64,000 bases of DNA from JAHBVY01 sp964415255 (GCA_964415255.1 CAYQAC010000006.1:12014-76013); one strand, 5' to 3'. Counted from the stretch's first letter, positions 1 to 10,202 are shown. Notes: generated by a model from the sequence alone, not told the origin. Numbers and translations: made by a program.

Positions 1-718
1 CCATCCCGGCTGATCCGTCAGCTCCCCCGTCCAGGCTTTGAGCGGCGCCGCTCGGGGCCGCGCTCGGCGCCTGAAGGGGGAAGCTGCCGTCCCCCATGAT
101 GTCAGCCAAAATGACCTTACTGCGAAACTCAGGGCTCCCCAGGGTGCCGCCATGGCAGGCCTTGCAGTGGAGGGCCCCGCCGTCCTTCGTCTCGAAGCGG
201 GCGACGAGCTGGAGGTTCATCCACTCCAGCACTTCACCGCGCTCGCGGCCTTCACCGAGCGGCTTTGGGGTGCCCTCTTCGCCCACCCGATGACAATCAC
301 GACACTCCACGTCGCGCCCCGTCTTGGTGCGCAGCGCTGGGATGAGCTCAGTGGCCATCCAGTTGGCCACGTGCTTCTTGTGGGTCATCTTGCGGTAGTC
401 GTCGGGCACGTGACAATGCTCACACGGCACGCCCAAGCTGTGCACCACGCCGCCCATGATGGTGTACACCTCACGGTCGCAGCGCGCCGCCTTCGCCACC
501 CCCTGGTACTCGCGCTCAAGCGGCTTGGGCGGCGGCTTGCCCGGCTGCTCAGCGCAGTCGTCCAGCGCCGTCTTCGAGCGCCTAGCCACCTTGGGGGCCT
601 CTGGCTCGGGCGCCTTCGGCGGCGGCCCACAGCTCACCACGAACGCCGCCACCAATAGACATGCACACTGACTGATGGCGCGAGCGATCGTGGCCCTCGC
701 TGACGAGCGCCGCGCCAC
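1..718 (-). CDS. Multihaem cytochrome c lipoprotein (3' end cut by window edge)
   Basis: Read on the minus strand from a GTG at 718, the open frame runs off the left edge without a stop. The N-terminus (about 30 residues) has basic residues, a hydrophobic stretch and a lipobox VVSC, so export and lipidation at Cys30 are expected. Three haem c sites CxxCH are visible: CEHCH (410-424), CRDCH (290-304) and CKACH (152-166). The spacing and the LGVPCEHCH context recall the cytochrome c family related to photosynthetic reaction centre cytochrome subunits, which also occurs in non-phototrophs; that family match is from memory. Likely role: periplasmic or outer-membrane-attached electron transfer. 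The start is chosen because it gives a complete signal peptide; the frame has no ATG there. Confidence 0.8.
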   Translation of the reverse strand, partial: MARRSSARATIARAISQCACLLVAAFVVSCGPPPKAPEPEAPKVARRSKTALDDCAEQPGKPPPKPLEREYQGVAKAARCDREVYTIMGGVVHSLGVPCEHCHVPDDYRKMTHKKHVANWMATELIPALRTKTGRDVECRDCHRVGEEGTPKPLGEGRERGEVLEWMNLQLVARFETKDGGALHCKACHGGTLGSPEFRSKVILADIMGDGSFPLQAPSAAPSGAAQSLDGGADGSAGM

Positions 719-993
719 CCCAACGCCCCCCACCCCTCCAAACGCGGCGCCTTGAGCGGCAACCGCTCCGTGGCCACGCGAGCGCCTGCTCCCCACAGCT
801 GCACCCTCCGCCAAGCGCTCCACCCGCTCCCGCCCAGCTCGCTCCCGCATCGCAGCGAGACCATAGCAACCCTCCCCCGGACGCGCGGCGGGTTTCGTGA
901 CCTCACGGCCTGAACCCAGCGCTCTGCGCGCAGCGCGCTCCAATGCGGTGCCGTCCAACCCCCTCGATCCCTGAAATCCTCACGGGCTGAGTC

Positions 994-1061
994 CTCGCGG
1001 GTTCAGGAGGCTCGCGAGTTCAGCAGGCTCGCGGGTTCAGGAGGCTCGCGGCTTCAAAGCC
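994..1061. repeat. 17-bp tandem repeat, four copies, in the icd leader region
   Basis: Four adjacent units of the type CTCGCGGGTTCAGGAGG (994-1010, 1011-1027, 1028-1044, degenerate 1045-1061). They lie in the roughly 490-bp stretch between the divergent cytochrome and icd genes. I see no other gene in that stretch. Function unknown; it may be slippage or part of a regulatory leader. Confidence 0.8.
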
Positions 1062-1207
1062 TCCATCGCTCCCCGCCGTCCAACCCTTGCCAGGCGCCTG
1101 GCCCCGGGGTACTCGCAGCGTCCTCGCTCTCCACCCAGCTCGCGCACGCCGGGCGCGGCCGGGTGAGCAGGCTAGCAACCCTCGATCTTCCAAGGAATTC
1201 GCAGCAT

Positions 1208-2596
<1,389 letters not shown>

Positions 2597-2602
2597 CAAG
2601 GA

Positions 2603-2626
2603 GGGGGGCGCCGAGCCCCCCGTTTT
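2603..2626 (+). terminator. Rho-independent terminator after icd
   Basis: The arms GGGGGGC (2603-2609) and GCCCCCC (2615-2621) can form a 7-bp stem with a 5-nt loop, followed by GTTTT. It starts 7 bp after the icd stop, so icd is probably transcribed apart from ahcY. Confidence 0.75.
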
Positions 2627-2637
2627 AGAGAGCTAGG

Positions 2638-2663
2638 GCGACGAGCGGTCTACCGTTCGTCGC
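2638..2663 (+). other. Extragenic hairpin, copy 1 of a two-copy family
   Basis: The arms GCGACGAGCGG (2638-2648) and CCGTTCGTCGC (2653-2663) form an 11-bp stem with one G-T wobble and a TCTA loop, preceded by CTAGG. A close relative with a compensatory base change lies at 23325-23348, also just after a gene. There is no U-run, so it is not a standard terminator. It sits in the ahcY leader. Confidence 0.6.
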
Positions 2664-2758
2664 CTCAAGTCAGAGAACAGCAGAGCTTGGTCCGAACGCG
2701 ACCAGCGATCAGAATCAGAGAGCCGGGCCACGGCCCGAGGCAGTGAGAGGACAGACAG

Positions 2759-4189
2759 ATGACACAGAGCGTTTCGGTACCAACCAGCAACTCCCCTGAC
2801 TACGTCGTCCAAGACATCAGCCTAGCTGACTGGGGTCGCAAGGAGATCCAGATCGCCGAGCACGAGATGCCCGGCCTGATGGCCACCCGCGAGAAGTACG
2901 GCAAGACCAAGCCCCTCGCCGGCGCGCGCGTCTCTGGTTCGCTCCACATGACCATCCAAACGGCGGTGCTCATCGAGACACTGAAGGACCTCGGCGCGGA
3001 CGTGCGCTGGGCCTCCTGCAACATCTTCTCCACGCAAGATCACGCCGCGGCCGCCATCGCCAAGTCGGGCACCCCCGTGTTCGCGTTCAAGGGTGAGACG
3101 CTCGAAGAGTACTGGGACCTGACCTTCCGCGCGCTCACCTGGCCCGACGGCAAGGGCCCGCAGATCATCGTGGACGACGGCGGGGACGCGACCCTGCTCA
3201 TCCACCGCGGCTACGCCGCCGAGAAGGACGCCAGCATCCTGGATGAGCCCACGGACAACGAAGAGCTCATCATCATCAACAAGCTGCTGAAGCGCGTGCT
3301 GAAGCAGGACCCGAAGCACTGGCACCGCGTGGTTTCAGAGTGGATTGGCGTCTCGGAGGAGACCACCACCGGCGTCCACCGCTTGTACCAAATGCACGAG
3401 AAGGGCGAGCTCTTGGTGCCGGCCATCAACGTCAATGACTCCGTCACCAAGAGCAAGTTCGACAACGTCTACGGTTGCCGCGAGAGCTTGGTGGACGGCA
3501 TCAAGCGCGCGACGGACGTGATGCTCGCCGGTAAAACGGCGGTCATTTGCGGCTATGGGGACGTCGGCAAGGGCTCCGCGGAGGCGCTCGCCTCACACCG
3601 GGCGCAGGTGTGCGTCACGGAGATTGACCCCATCTGCGCGCTCCAGGCCTGCATGGCGGGTTACAAGGTGACCACGGTGGAGGATGCGCTCCCCTTTGCG
3701 GACATCTACGTCACCACCACCGGCAACAAAGACGTCATCACGATTGACCACATGGCCAAGATGAAAGACCAGGCCATCGTGTGTAACATTGGCCACTTCG
3801 ACAACGAGATCCAAGTAGCCAAGTTGATGGCCTATCCAGGCATCCAGCGCACCAACATCAAGCCGCAGGTGGACATGTTCACCTTCCCGGATGGTCACAG
3901 CATCTTCCTCTTGGCGGAGGGTCGCCTGGTGAACCTCGGCTGCGCCACCGGCCACCCGAGTTTTGTGATGAGCAACAGCTTCACCAACCAGACGCTGGCG
4001 CAGATCGACCTCTGGACCAACCGACGGGACGTGGGCGTGTACGTGCTCCCGAAGCAGCTGGATGAAGAGGTGGCGCGCCTGCACCTGAGCAAGTTGGGCG
4101 CCAAGCTGACCACCCTCACGCCGGACCAAGCGCAGTACATCGGCGTGGCGCAAGAGGGCCCCTTCAAGCCCGATCACTACCGTTACTGA
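2759..4189 (+). CDS. ahcY: S-adenosylhomocysteine hydrolase
   Basis: Cleaves S-adenosylhomocysteine to adenosine and homocysteine, recycling the product of methyl transfer in the cytosol. The 476-residue product matches the family over its whole length: GSLHMTIQTAVLIETL near the N-terminus, DDGGDATLL, the NAD-binding loop GYGDVGKGSAEAL, TTTGNKDVI, GHFDNEIQV and the C-terminal KPDHYRY ending. GAGAGG about 10 bp before the ATG is a plausible ribosome site. The stop codon lies inside a 16-bp tandem duplication. The homocysteine formed could feed cystathionine beta-synthase (17744-19114) in this window. I see no SAH-riboswitch core upstream. Confidence 0.98.
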   Translation: MTQSVSVPTSNSPDYVVQDISLADWGRKEIQIAEHEMPGLMATREKYGKTKPLAGARVSGSLHMTIQTAVLIETLKDLGADVRWASCNIFSTQDHAAAAIAKSGTPVFAFKGETLEEYWDLTFRALTWPDGKGPQIIVDDGGDATLLIHRGYAAEKDASILDEPTDNEELIIINKLLKRVLKQDPKHWHRVVSEWIGVSEETTTGVHRLYQMHEKGELLVPAINVNDSVTKSKFDNVYGCRESLVDGIKRATDVMLAGKTAVICGYGDVGKGSAEALASHRAQVCVTEIDPICALQACMAGYKVTTVEDALPFADIYVTTTGNKDVITIDHMAKMKDQAIVCNIGHFDNEIQVAKLMAYPGIQRTNIKPQVDMFTFPDGHSIFLLAEGRLVNLGCATGHPSFVMSNSFTNQTLAQIDLWTNRRDVGVYVLPKQLDEEVARLHLSKLGAKLTTLTPDQAQYIGVAQEGPFKPDHYRY

Positions 4190-4228
4190 GCCGCAGCGTT
4201 ACTGAGCTACAGCGCTACTAAGCCGCCG
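4181..4228. repeat. 16-bp tandem repeat spanning the ahcY stop codon
   Basis: Units CGTTACTGAGCCGCAG (4181-4196), CGTTACTGAGCTACAG (4197-4212) and a diverged third (4213-4228). The first contains the last ahcY codons and the stop, so the end of the gene has been duplicated downstream. A 9-bp hairpin (GTGCGTGTC 4228-4236 with GACACGCAC 4243-4251) follows directly. Confidence 0.85.
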
Positions 4229-4365
4229 TGCGTGTCCCCCGTGACACGCACGCAAGGCCCCCGCGCCACAGGGCGGAGCCACAAGGCCTTGTAGCGGGCA
4301 CAACGGAGCCACAGGCCACACCCACACGGCGAGTCCCAGAGCTAGTCTCTAGGGCTCGCCGCTCG

Positions 4366-4380
4366 CTTTTTTTGGGGGTT
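4366..4380 (+). repeat. Dispersed G-run element (core only)
   Basis: CTTTTTTTGGGGGTT in the leader of the following lipoprotein gene. The same core recurs in many intergenic gaps of this window (see findings). Confidence 0.6.
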
Positions 4381-4474
4381 GGTACCAGCGTCAGAACCCG
4401 CACGGCGCCGCAGTCACCGCGCCCACCGTGGCGTCACCGCGCCTACGTGGCACGCTGGTTGCTGTCCCGTCAGC

Positions 4475-5782
4475 ATGTCTCTCCTTCGCCTCCCCCTCAG
4501 CGCGCTGCTCGGCCTCACGCTCACCGTGAGCGCCTGCACCCGCACCACCGCCCACACCGGCGCGGCCTGCGCTGGGCAGCACGGAGAGGCAAGCACCGAG
4601 TGCCCCGCGGAGGCACCCGCCAGCGCGCGCGCCCCCCAGCTCACACCCTACGCGCCACAGCTCCCCGCGCCGCGCGCTGAGCCTGAACAACGCGCGTACG
4701 GGAGGCTGCTCCCCATCATCGAAGGCCGCTGGCTGGTGCTCGGCGTGAGCGATCCCAATTGGGGTGAGGGCGCGCCACAGCTCGCCTCAGCGCGCGGCCA
4801 GCTGACGGTGGCGGCGACGCGGCGCATCGGCGAAAGCCAGCTAGGCGCCGTGGCGCGCCACCTGGCGCGAAGTGAGCGCTCCCCATCCCACACTGGCGCG
4901 CCCCCCGCGCCCCAACCGAGCGGCACAGCGAAGGCCGCCGTCAGTGAGCCGCTCGGCCACGCCGAGGTGTTCCACGAAGACGGCAGCTCGCGCGAGGTGC
5001 CGCTGAGCGATCTTGTTGTGCTCCGCCGCTTTCACGACATGGAAGAGATCTCCCAGTCACCGTCCGCGCCCAGCGACCAAGCGCTCGCGCAGAACGCGTG
5101 GAGTCAGAGCATGGATCCTGGCCTCGTCGTGGTGGATCTGTGCGCCACGCTGCCCTGCAGCCCGCTCTTGGCGGCGGCTCAGCGCGCCGCATCCGACAGC
5201 TCCACTGACCAACCGGCGCCACACGCTGTGCCGCATGAGTCAGCCTCACGTCCTAACGCCCCCAGCTACGGCCGCCTCCTCACCCACCCGAGCCAGGCTC
5301 AGGCGCTCCAGGTGCTCGCTCAGCTCACCCCCGCGCCCGACGATCAGGGCGCCTTCGCCCTCGCGGCGCGCGCGCTCGAGCTGCTCCAAGGCACCCCCAC
5401 CTACCGCGCGCATCAAGCGCGCTACGCGCGCTACCTGCGGGCTCAAACACCGCCCGACCCAGACGCCGCGGCCAGCTGGGAGCACCACTCGGAGCTGAAG
5501 CCCGAGCTCCGCTTCTGGGGCAGTAGCGAGCCACGCTACATCGGTTGGTCGCTGCTCTCCTCCGAGGGCTGCGGCGACTTCGACGCGGCCCTCACCGGCG
5601 TGTTCGAGGTGCTCCCCGGCGGGCGCCTGCGCACCGTGGAGCTCCGCGAGGCGCGCGAGCTCCCCACCCACGTCATCCTCGGTGACGAAGCCACCCTATG
5701 GGACAGCGAGGGCCTGCGCCTCCCCGGCGGAGAGGCGCCCTACCTGAACCTCGCGGTGAGCACCCCCATCTGCCGCTGCTGA
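4475..5782 (+). CDS. Hypothetical lipoprotein
   Basis: Predicted 435-residue lipoprotein. The ATG at 4475 gives a short signal peptide with lipobox VSAC at about residue 21. It is chosen over an upstream in-frame start at 4379, which would bury the signal sequence. The mature part has Ala/Pro-rich linkers (for example residues 45-65 and 150-165) between more ordered segments. I recognise no domain. It stands alone between ahcY and a minus-strand lipoprotein gene with which it converges. Confidence 0.75.
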   Translation: MSLLRLPLSALLGLTLTVSACTRTTAHTGAACAGQHGEASTECPAEAPASARAPQLTPYAPQLPAPRAEPEQRAYGRLLPIIEGRWLVLGVSDPNWGEGAPQLASARGQLTVAATRRIGESQLGAVARHLARSERSPSHTGAPPAPQPSGTAKAAVSEPLGHAEVFHEDGSSREVPLSDLVVLRRFHDMEEISQSPSAPSDQALAQNAWSQSMDPGLVVVDLCATLPCSPLLAAAQRAASDSSTDQPAPHAVPHESASRPNAPSYGRLLTHPSQAQALQVLAQLTPAPDDQGAFALAARALELLQGTPTYRAHQARYARYLRAQTPPDPDAAASWEHHSELKPELRFWGSSEPRYIGWSLLSSEGCGDFDAALTGVFEVLPGGRLRTVELREARELPTHVILGDEATLWDSEGLRLPGGEAPYLNLAVSTPICRC

Positions 5783-5808
5783 GCGCCAACCCCAGTCAGC
5801 TTAACTTC

Positions 5809-6186
5809 CTATAGTGGCTGCAGCTTGATCGACACCCGCTTGGGGAGCGCCTTACCACAATCATCCTTTTTGTATGAGGAAGAGACCTCGCGCGTCAGCA
5901 ATTCGTACCCTGCTCTGACGACCGTGATCTCTGACGTACCGTCACCCGTAATCTGCCTCACGTACTCACAGCCACGCTCATAGAGAGACGCCGGAACACC
6001 ATCAACGCTCACCTCCGCGTCACAAATAGCCGCGCCCGTTTGCGCATCCGAAACCCGAATTCGGTACATCGGATACACGTAGTCGTCATTGCACCCCCAA
6101 TCACACCCCGACGCCAGGAGGCCCAATGCCACCCCAGCCGCTCCAATCAAACGCTTGTCCGCGAGCGTGAGGCGCAAGGTCCGCAT
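5809..6186 (-). CDS. Small lipoprotein, possible carboxypeptidase-regulatory-like fold
   Basis: 125 residues. The signal peptide ends in a lipobox LASGC near residue 28. The mature protein is short and Cys-containing, with AAICDAEVSVDGVPA followed by YVRQITGDGTSEITVVRAGY. This pattern (a beta-strand, then a repeated 'added attribute and polished value' layout) is reminiscent of carboxypeptidase regulatory-like or Ig-like domains, but that is only a guess. The ATG is clear. It is 26 bp from the convergent lipoprotein gene on the plus strand. Confidence 0.7.
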   Translation of the reverse strand: MRTLRLTLADKRLIGAAGVALGLLASGCDWGCNDDYVYPMYRIRVSDAQTGAAICDAEVSVDGVPASLYERGCEYVRQITGDGTSEITVVRAGYELLTREVSSSYKKDDCGKALPKRVSIKLQPL

Positions 6187-6383
6187 GTCCCACAGTTTGG
6201 ACCCCGCCTCACCGAACCGTCAAGGCGCAAAGTATGCGCCCCGAACTACCCGCGCCGCGCGACGATCCAAGGCGACGCTCGAATCCGAAGCCGCTCACGA
6301 CCCGCGCTCACCGCACGGCTCGAGCTGGTGATGCGAGCGCGCTGCGTGCGCGGCCCCGGACGAGGGTGACCGGGACCAAAGCC

Positions 6384-7328
6384 TCACCGAATAGGCGCTG
6401 AGGTGGTCGTCCCGGCGCCGTAGAAGGACAGGCCGGAGGGGATGCTCGGCAGCGGGATGGGGGTGCCGGCGCCGGTGTCGAGATTGATGCTGATGAGGAC
6501 GCCGGTGGCGCTGAAGCCGTACGCGGTGTTCGCCCAGTAGCCGAGGCCGTAAAGCTGCGAGTAGCCTGTCTGACCGATGATGCGGACCACCTTGCCGGTC
6601 TTAGGATCGATCTCCGCGAGGGAGTCATTCGTGTCACCACCGAACTGTAGGTGGACAGTGAGGTAAGTCTTGCCGCCCTGCACCGACACCACGTCGCCGC
6701 TAGACACCCAGGTTTGCCCCGTGGGGTTCGGGTTGAGATCGCCAATCGGGAAGATCTCCCCGGTGTCCGGCTTGATGCGGATATACTGGCTCACGTTATA
6801 GCCAACCAGCGCCTCCACGTCAGGGTCCAGCCCGCCAACGGGGATGTACCCGAGCGAGTTGGGGAAGGCGCCATTGGCCACGTGAGTGCAGCTGGCGGTC
6901 TTCGGGTTGATCCGCACCAGCATGCCCGAGCCGACCCCGCTGGAGACGCTACCTAACATCCCGCCCTGGGCGTCCACCGCGATGTCCCACATCTCGCCGC
7001 CACCTAGGCAATCAAAGCGCCCGACGACGCTGACCGTCTTGCTGTAAGGCTCCACCTCATACAGAGTGTCCGGGCTATGTCCGTAAACCTGACCGGTGGG
7101 CGTGGTGTCGCCGCCGTCGCCTAGCAAGTCGCCGCCGGTGCCGCCGAAGCCACCCCCGGTCCCCGCGGTTCCCCCCGAGGCTCCAGAGCCGGACGTCGCG
7201 CCCGAGCCGCCTCCGCTCGGCCCGCCATCGCTCGTACCGCTCGCCGAGCAGCCCACGGCGAGGTGACCGAGCGCACCGAGCACAGTGAAGGTCAGCGGGA
7301 ACAGGAGCCGAGAGCCGAGCGAGCGCAT
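6384..7328 (-). CDS. Lipoprotein with Gly/Ser-rich linker and beta-propeller-like repeats
   Basis: 314 residues. The signal peptide ends in LAVGC (about residue 27). A Gly/Ser/Thr-rich linker follows (about residues 30-75), then repeating units built on motifs such as LVRINPKTASCTHV, YIRIKPDTGEIFPIGDL, LAEIDPKTGKVVRIIG and LISINLDTGAGTPI. The spaced D-x-x-TG signatures suggest blades of a beta-propeller. Such linkers are common in surface lipoproteins of Polyangia. Ligand or partner cannot be told from sequence. It is transcribed away from the small plus-strand gene at 7472. Confidence 0.8.
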   Translation of the reverse strand: MRSLGSRLLFPLTFTVLGALGHLAVGCSASGTSDGGPSGGGSGATSGSGASGGTAGTGGGFGGTGGDLLGDGGDTTPTGQVYGHSPDTLYEVEPYSKTVSVVGRFDCLGGGEMWDIAVDAQGGMLGSVSSGVGSGMLVRINPKTASCTHVANGAFPNSLGYIPVGGLDPDVEALVGYNVSQYIRIKPDTGEIFPIGDLNPNPTGQTWVSSGDVVSVQGGKTYLTVHLQFGGDTNDSLAEIDPKTGKVVRIIGQTGYSQLYGLGYWANTAYGFSATGVLISINLDTGAGTPIPLPSIPSGLSFYGAGTTTSAPIR

Positions 7329-7471
7329 CGCGGCACACTAACACGAGGCCCCGCTCGCGGCAGCAACAGCGCGCGCACGGAGCGCTCGTGTTCCGTGCGC
7401 AGGGCGGTGTCGTCCAACCGGCACTTCAGCACTTCAACGCGTTGCACCGGTGCTACCCTGCCAGTTGAGTC

Positions 7472-7741
7472 ATGAAGAAGCCCTCCCTTCAGCTCACGTT
7501 TCGTGATGGGAAGCCCCTCGTGGGGTACCTCCGTCTGCCGCGTCCAGCCGGGACGAAGGCAGTGCGCACCGCCCCTGCGAGGCCAGGCATCCTCGTCGAC
7601 TACGCTGCCGACGGCACCGCCATCGGCCTCGAGCTGCTCACGCCGAACGCCGAAACAGGTGATGTGTTGAATGAGGTGCTCGTCGCGCTTGGGCTGGCGC
7701 CCCTCCCAGAGCAGGACCTCGCACCGCTGCGCGTGGCGTAG
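7472..7741 (+). CDS. DUF2283 family protein
   Basis: 89 residues. The segment GILVDYAADGTAIGLELLTP resembles the short DUF2283 domain, whose members are small cytosolic proteins of unknown function. The ATG lies in the gap between divergent genes. No clear Shine-Dalgarno sequence is visible. It is a single-gene unit followed by the convergent OmpA-like gene. Confidence 0.7.
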   Translation: MKKPSLQLTFRDGKPLVGYLRLPRPAGTKAVRTAPARPGILVDYAADGTAIGLELLTPNAETGDVLNEVLVALGLAPLPEQDLAPLRVA

Positions 7742-7837
7742 CCTCACCCAAGCGACTGCGTCACCGCACGGCGATTCCCAAAGCTACCAACCCCCTGCCC
7801 TGCTCCCGCAGCGACACGCCTCAACACACACACCGCA

Positions 7838-8668
7838 CTACCGCTCAATCAGCACCTTGAGGCGCACGCGGCGCTCTTCGGGGCGCGCGATGCGGTCTTC
7901 TTCAGGGGCGGCGCCGAGGGCGGCGCCGAAGGTGACTAAGCGCGACGCCTCAACTCCGAGCTCCACCAGGCGCTGCTTCACAGCGCGCGCGCGCGCTTCG
8001 GCGAGGCTACGGTCTTCACCGTAAGTGACAAAACCTGTCACCGCCACGCACTGCCACTTGGGGTTGCCTTGCACCTCTGCCACGAGCGCCCGGAGCTTGG
8101 CGTCGAGCGCTTGGCTTATCGCGCTCTGACCAGGCTCAAAATCCAGCTCGTGGCTCAGCGTGCGCCCCGCCTTGAAGTCCGGCGCGGCGACGCCGCGAGC
8201 CTCAAGCGCGCGGCAACCGACCGGCTCCTCCGCGCGCTGCGCGACGGCGGGCGGCTGGTAGGGCGGCACCGCCACCTGAAGGCGCCCGGAGCGACACGCA
8301 TCAGGATCATCCGGCGCCACGCGGCAGGCCACCCGCGCGTGCGTCGCGAGGTGGTCACGGAAGCTGTCCTCTGCATCGGCCGGCATCGACAGCTCGAAGC
8401 GCGACGTGGGCGGGCTCAGCGGCGACTCATTGTCCATGGGCTCGTACGCCACCTCGAACACGGCATAAGCGCGTGGGAACGACTCAATCTCACGGATCTT
8501 GGTGACGCCCCGCAGCTGACACTCCCCCGCCCAGCCCTCATACGTGCAGCGATCCGCCGAGGCCGCCGGGCCACAGGCGGCGTACCCCAGCGCTAACGTC
8601 AGGACCCCGAACGTCCCTCGCCACCACCGAGCCTGACCGCGCCTCGAACCTGCAAGTGAGCTGTTCAC
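7838..8668 (-). CDS. OmpA-family lipoprotein
   Basis: 276 residues starting at GTG. The signal peptide ends in the lipobox GYAAC (about residue 32). The C-terminal third is an OmpA-like peptidoglycan-binding domain: LDFEPGQSAISQALDAKLRAL, a long helix, then ARARAVKQRLVELGVEASRL and a terminal strand RRVRLKVLI. The middle (residues 45-150) has several Cys residues and no domain that I recognise. Likely role: anchoring the outer membrane to the cell wall. It lies 34 bp downstream of the methyltransferase gene on the same strand, so the two may be co-transcribed. Confidence 0.85.
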   Translation of the reverse strand: MNSSLAGSRRGQARWWRGTFGVLTLALGYAACGPAASADRCTYEGWAGECQLRGVTKIREIESFPRAYAVFEVAYEPMDNESPLSPPTSRFELSMPADAEDSFRDHLATHARVACRVAPDDPDACRSGRLQVAVPPYQPPAVAQRAEEPVGCRALEARGVAAPDFKAGRTLSHELDFEPGQSAISQALDAKLRALVAEVQGNPKWQCVAVTGFVTYGEDRSLAEARARAVKQRLVELGVEASRLVTFGAALGAAPEEDRIARPEERRVRLKVLIER

Positions 8669-8702
8669 GGCGCCGAGCCTACACCCAGCGCCACAGCCCC
8701 CG

Positions 8703-9545
8703 CTAGCTCGCTTCTGCGATCACGATCAGGTGCTCGGCGTCTTCATCGTAAGCGTCCCCGCTGAAGCTGCCGCGCACCAGGCTCACGTTGAAGCCGGCCT
8801 CCTGAAGGAGCGCCTCCAGCTCGCGTCGCAAGAGGTAGCGCTGAGGGAGCTCATAGCGCACCTCACGGCCGCTCGGCTCCTCGCGGTAGAGGTAGCTGGC
8901 GTCGATGCGCTGCGCGTCGCGATCCCAACGGCTCTGCTCGAACACCGTGTAGCGCGCGCCCTGCGCCTCGATCTCGGTGATGGGCTCGAGCTGGTCGTCG
9001 GGGACGTCCTCCGGCAAAGATTCCTCGTGGAAATCATCGGCCGCGTAACCGTCTAGCACCAAGAGGCCTCCAGGGCGAAGGTGCGCGCGCGCCGCGCGGA
9101 GGCAGCTCGCCACCTCACCCGGCTCGAGCAGGCAATAGAGCCCGCTGTGCGGGATGATGACGCGATCGAAGCGCCGCCCCAGCTCGAACTGGCGCATGTC
9201 CCCTAGTACAAATTCCAGACTATCAGCTTTACTAACTTTCTCCGCAGCCACGGCCACCTCAGCGCCACGCGCCGCGGCCACGGCCACCTCAGCGCCACTC
9301 GCCGCCACCTCAGCGCCACCCTCCAGCTGCGCTGCCTTCGCCGCGCGAGCCAGCTCGAGCAAGCCCGCATCAAGCTCCAACCCCACCACCTCATGCCCCG
9401 CCGCCGCGAGCCCAAGCGCGATCCGCCCGTAGCCGGTGCCTAACTCCAGCACCGAGCGCGCGCCTTCACAGGCCCTCGCATAAAACTCGACGTCCCCCGG
9501 GTTGCCGCGATGCGTGAGCTCGTAGAGCGCTGGATCGTAAGCCAC
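8703..9545 (-). CDS. Class I SAM-dependent methyltransferase with a repeat insertion
   Basis: 280 residues. SAM-binding motif I is VLELGTGYGR (residues 32-41). An acidic end of strand 2 (VVGLELDAG) and motif LEFVLGDMRQFEL follow. Between them, residues about 76-103 are an Ala/Glu/Val-rich insertion made of ten-residue repeats (GAEVAVAAAR type) encoded by a 30-bp DNA repeat. The rest, DRVIIPHSGLYCLLEPGEVA then LRPGGLLVLDGYA, is normal for the fold. The substrate is unknown. The same strand continues into the OmpA-like gene. Confidence 0.85.
   Translation of the reverse strand: MAYDPALYELTHRGNPGDVEFYARACEGARSVLELGTGYGRIALGLAAAGHEVVGLELDAGLLELARAAKAAQLEGGAEVAASGAEVAVAAARGAEVAVAAEKVSKADSLEFVLGDMRQFELGRRFDRVIIPHSGLYCLLEPGEVASCLRAARAHLRPGGLLVLDGYAADDFHEESLPEDVPDDQLEPITEIEAQGARYTVFEQSRWDRDAQRIDASYLYREEPSGREVRYELPQRYLLRRELEALLQEAGFNVSLVRGSFSGDAYDEDAEHLIVIAEAS
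9247..9320. repeat. 30-bp in-frame tandem repeat inside the methyltransferase gene
   Basis: Two near-identical 30-bp units (9247-9276, 9277-9306) and part of a third (9307-9320). They encode the Ala/Val/Glu-rich insertion between beta-strands 2 and 3 of the methyltransferase. Confidence 0.85.
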
Positions 9546-9598
9546 GCGCCCTGGCTGCCCCGGAGACCCTGCCGCGTCAAACCCAGCCCGCCGCTAGG

Positions 9599-9630
9599 CT
9601 TTTTGTTTTGGGGGTTCGCCTGCACCGCGC
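9599..9630 (+). repeat. Dispersed G-run element between divergent genes
   Basis: TTTTGTTTTGGGGGTT followed by CGCCTGCACCGCGC. It has both the G-run core and the GCACCGCGC arm, in the gap between the methyltransferase (minus) and the next plus-strand gene. Confidence 0.65.
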
Positions 9631-9736
9631 CAGAGCTCACCGTCAAGGCTGCGCCCCGTCCCCACACCGCCCCAAGCCGCACGCAACTCGAGCGCGCAGC
9701 TTCCGCACGCCGCACACGCTGTGCTACGGCCCACGC

Positions 9737-10165
9737 GTGGAGCTACGCGCGCTGTTACCCCGCTTGGAGATGATGGCCCCGGAGCTCCCACAGCCGGAGC
9801 GCGCCGACGCGGAGCGGCTGCTCGCCATCTTGACGCAGGCCACTCCGGCGCAAGCCTCCGCAGCCCCACGCCCTTTAAGCAGCCCTACTGACAATTCAAG
9901 CGGCGTCTCCGCGGCGCCTCACGCTTCAATCAGCACCCCTGACGCTTCAAGCAGTGCCTCCAGCGCTCCCACCTCAGCGCTCACCCCCGCGGAGGAGGCG
10001 CGTGAGCTGAATCGCTTGGTGGAGCTGCTCGGTCGCCGGGCGGCGCGCGCGGTGCCCTTCGCCGTCGCCGGGCGCGCGCGCTTGGCGGAGCTCGCGGGGG
10101 CTCCGAGCGAGGCCGCGCGGCTGCTAGCGGACCTGAACACACGGCTCTCCATGGCTGGCTTTTGA
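9737..10165 (+). CDS. Hypothetical protein with low-complexity middle
   Basis: 142 residues from a GTG at 9737. The N-terminus (about residues 1-36) and C-terminus (about 80-142) look helical and ordered (PERADAERLLAILTQ; EEARELNRLVELLGRRAARA). The middle is Ser/Pro/Ala-rich and encoded by loose repeats around CTTCAA. No family recognised. An upstream open stretch without a good start was ignored. The codon pattern looks coding, but the gene is not certain. Confidence 0.45.
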   Translation: MELRALLPRLEMMAPELPQPERADAERLLAILTQATPAQASAAPRPLSSPTDNSSGVSAAPHASISTPDASSSASSAPTSALTPAEEARELNRLVELLGRRAARAVPFAVAGRARLAELAGAPSEAARLLADLNTRLSMAGF

Positions 10166-10202
10166 GGCGCCTCTCACGGCGGCACCACAAGCCATTGCAG
10201 CC

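Noticed and set aside
1163..1207. GTG start for icd at 1163
   Set aside because: Adds 15 residues unlike the family; ATG at 1208 has a purine-rich ribosome site and keeps the conserved N-terminus.
2627..2758. SAH riboswitch before ahcY
   Set aside because: The leader contains a hairpin but not the conserved SAH-riboswitch core sequence; no pseudoknot partners are seen.
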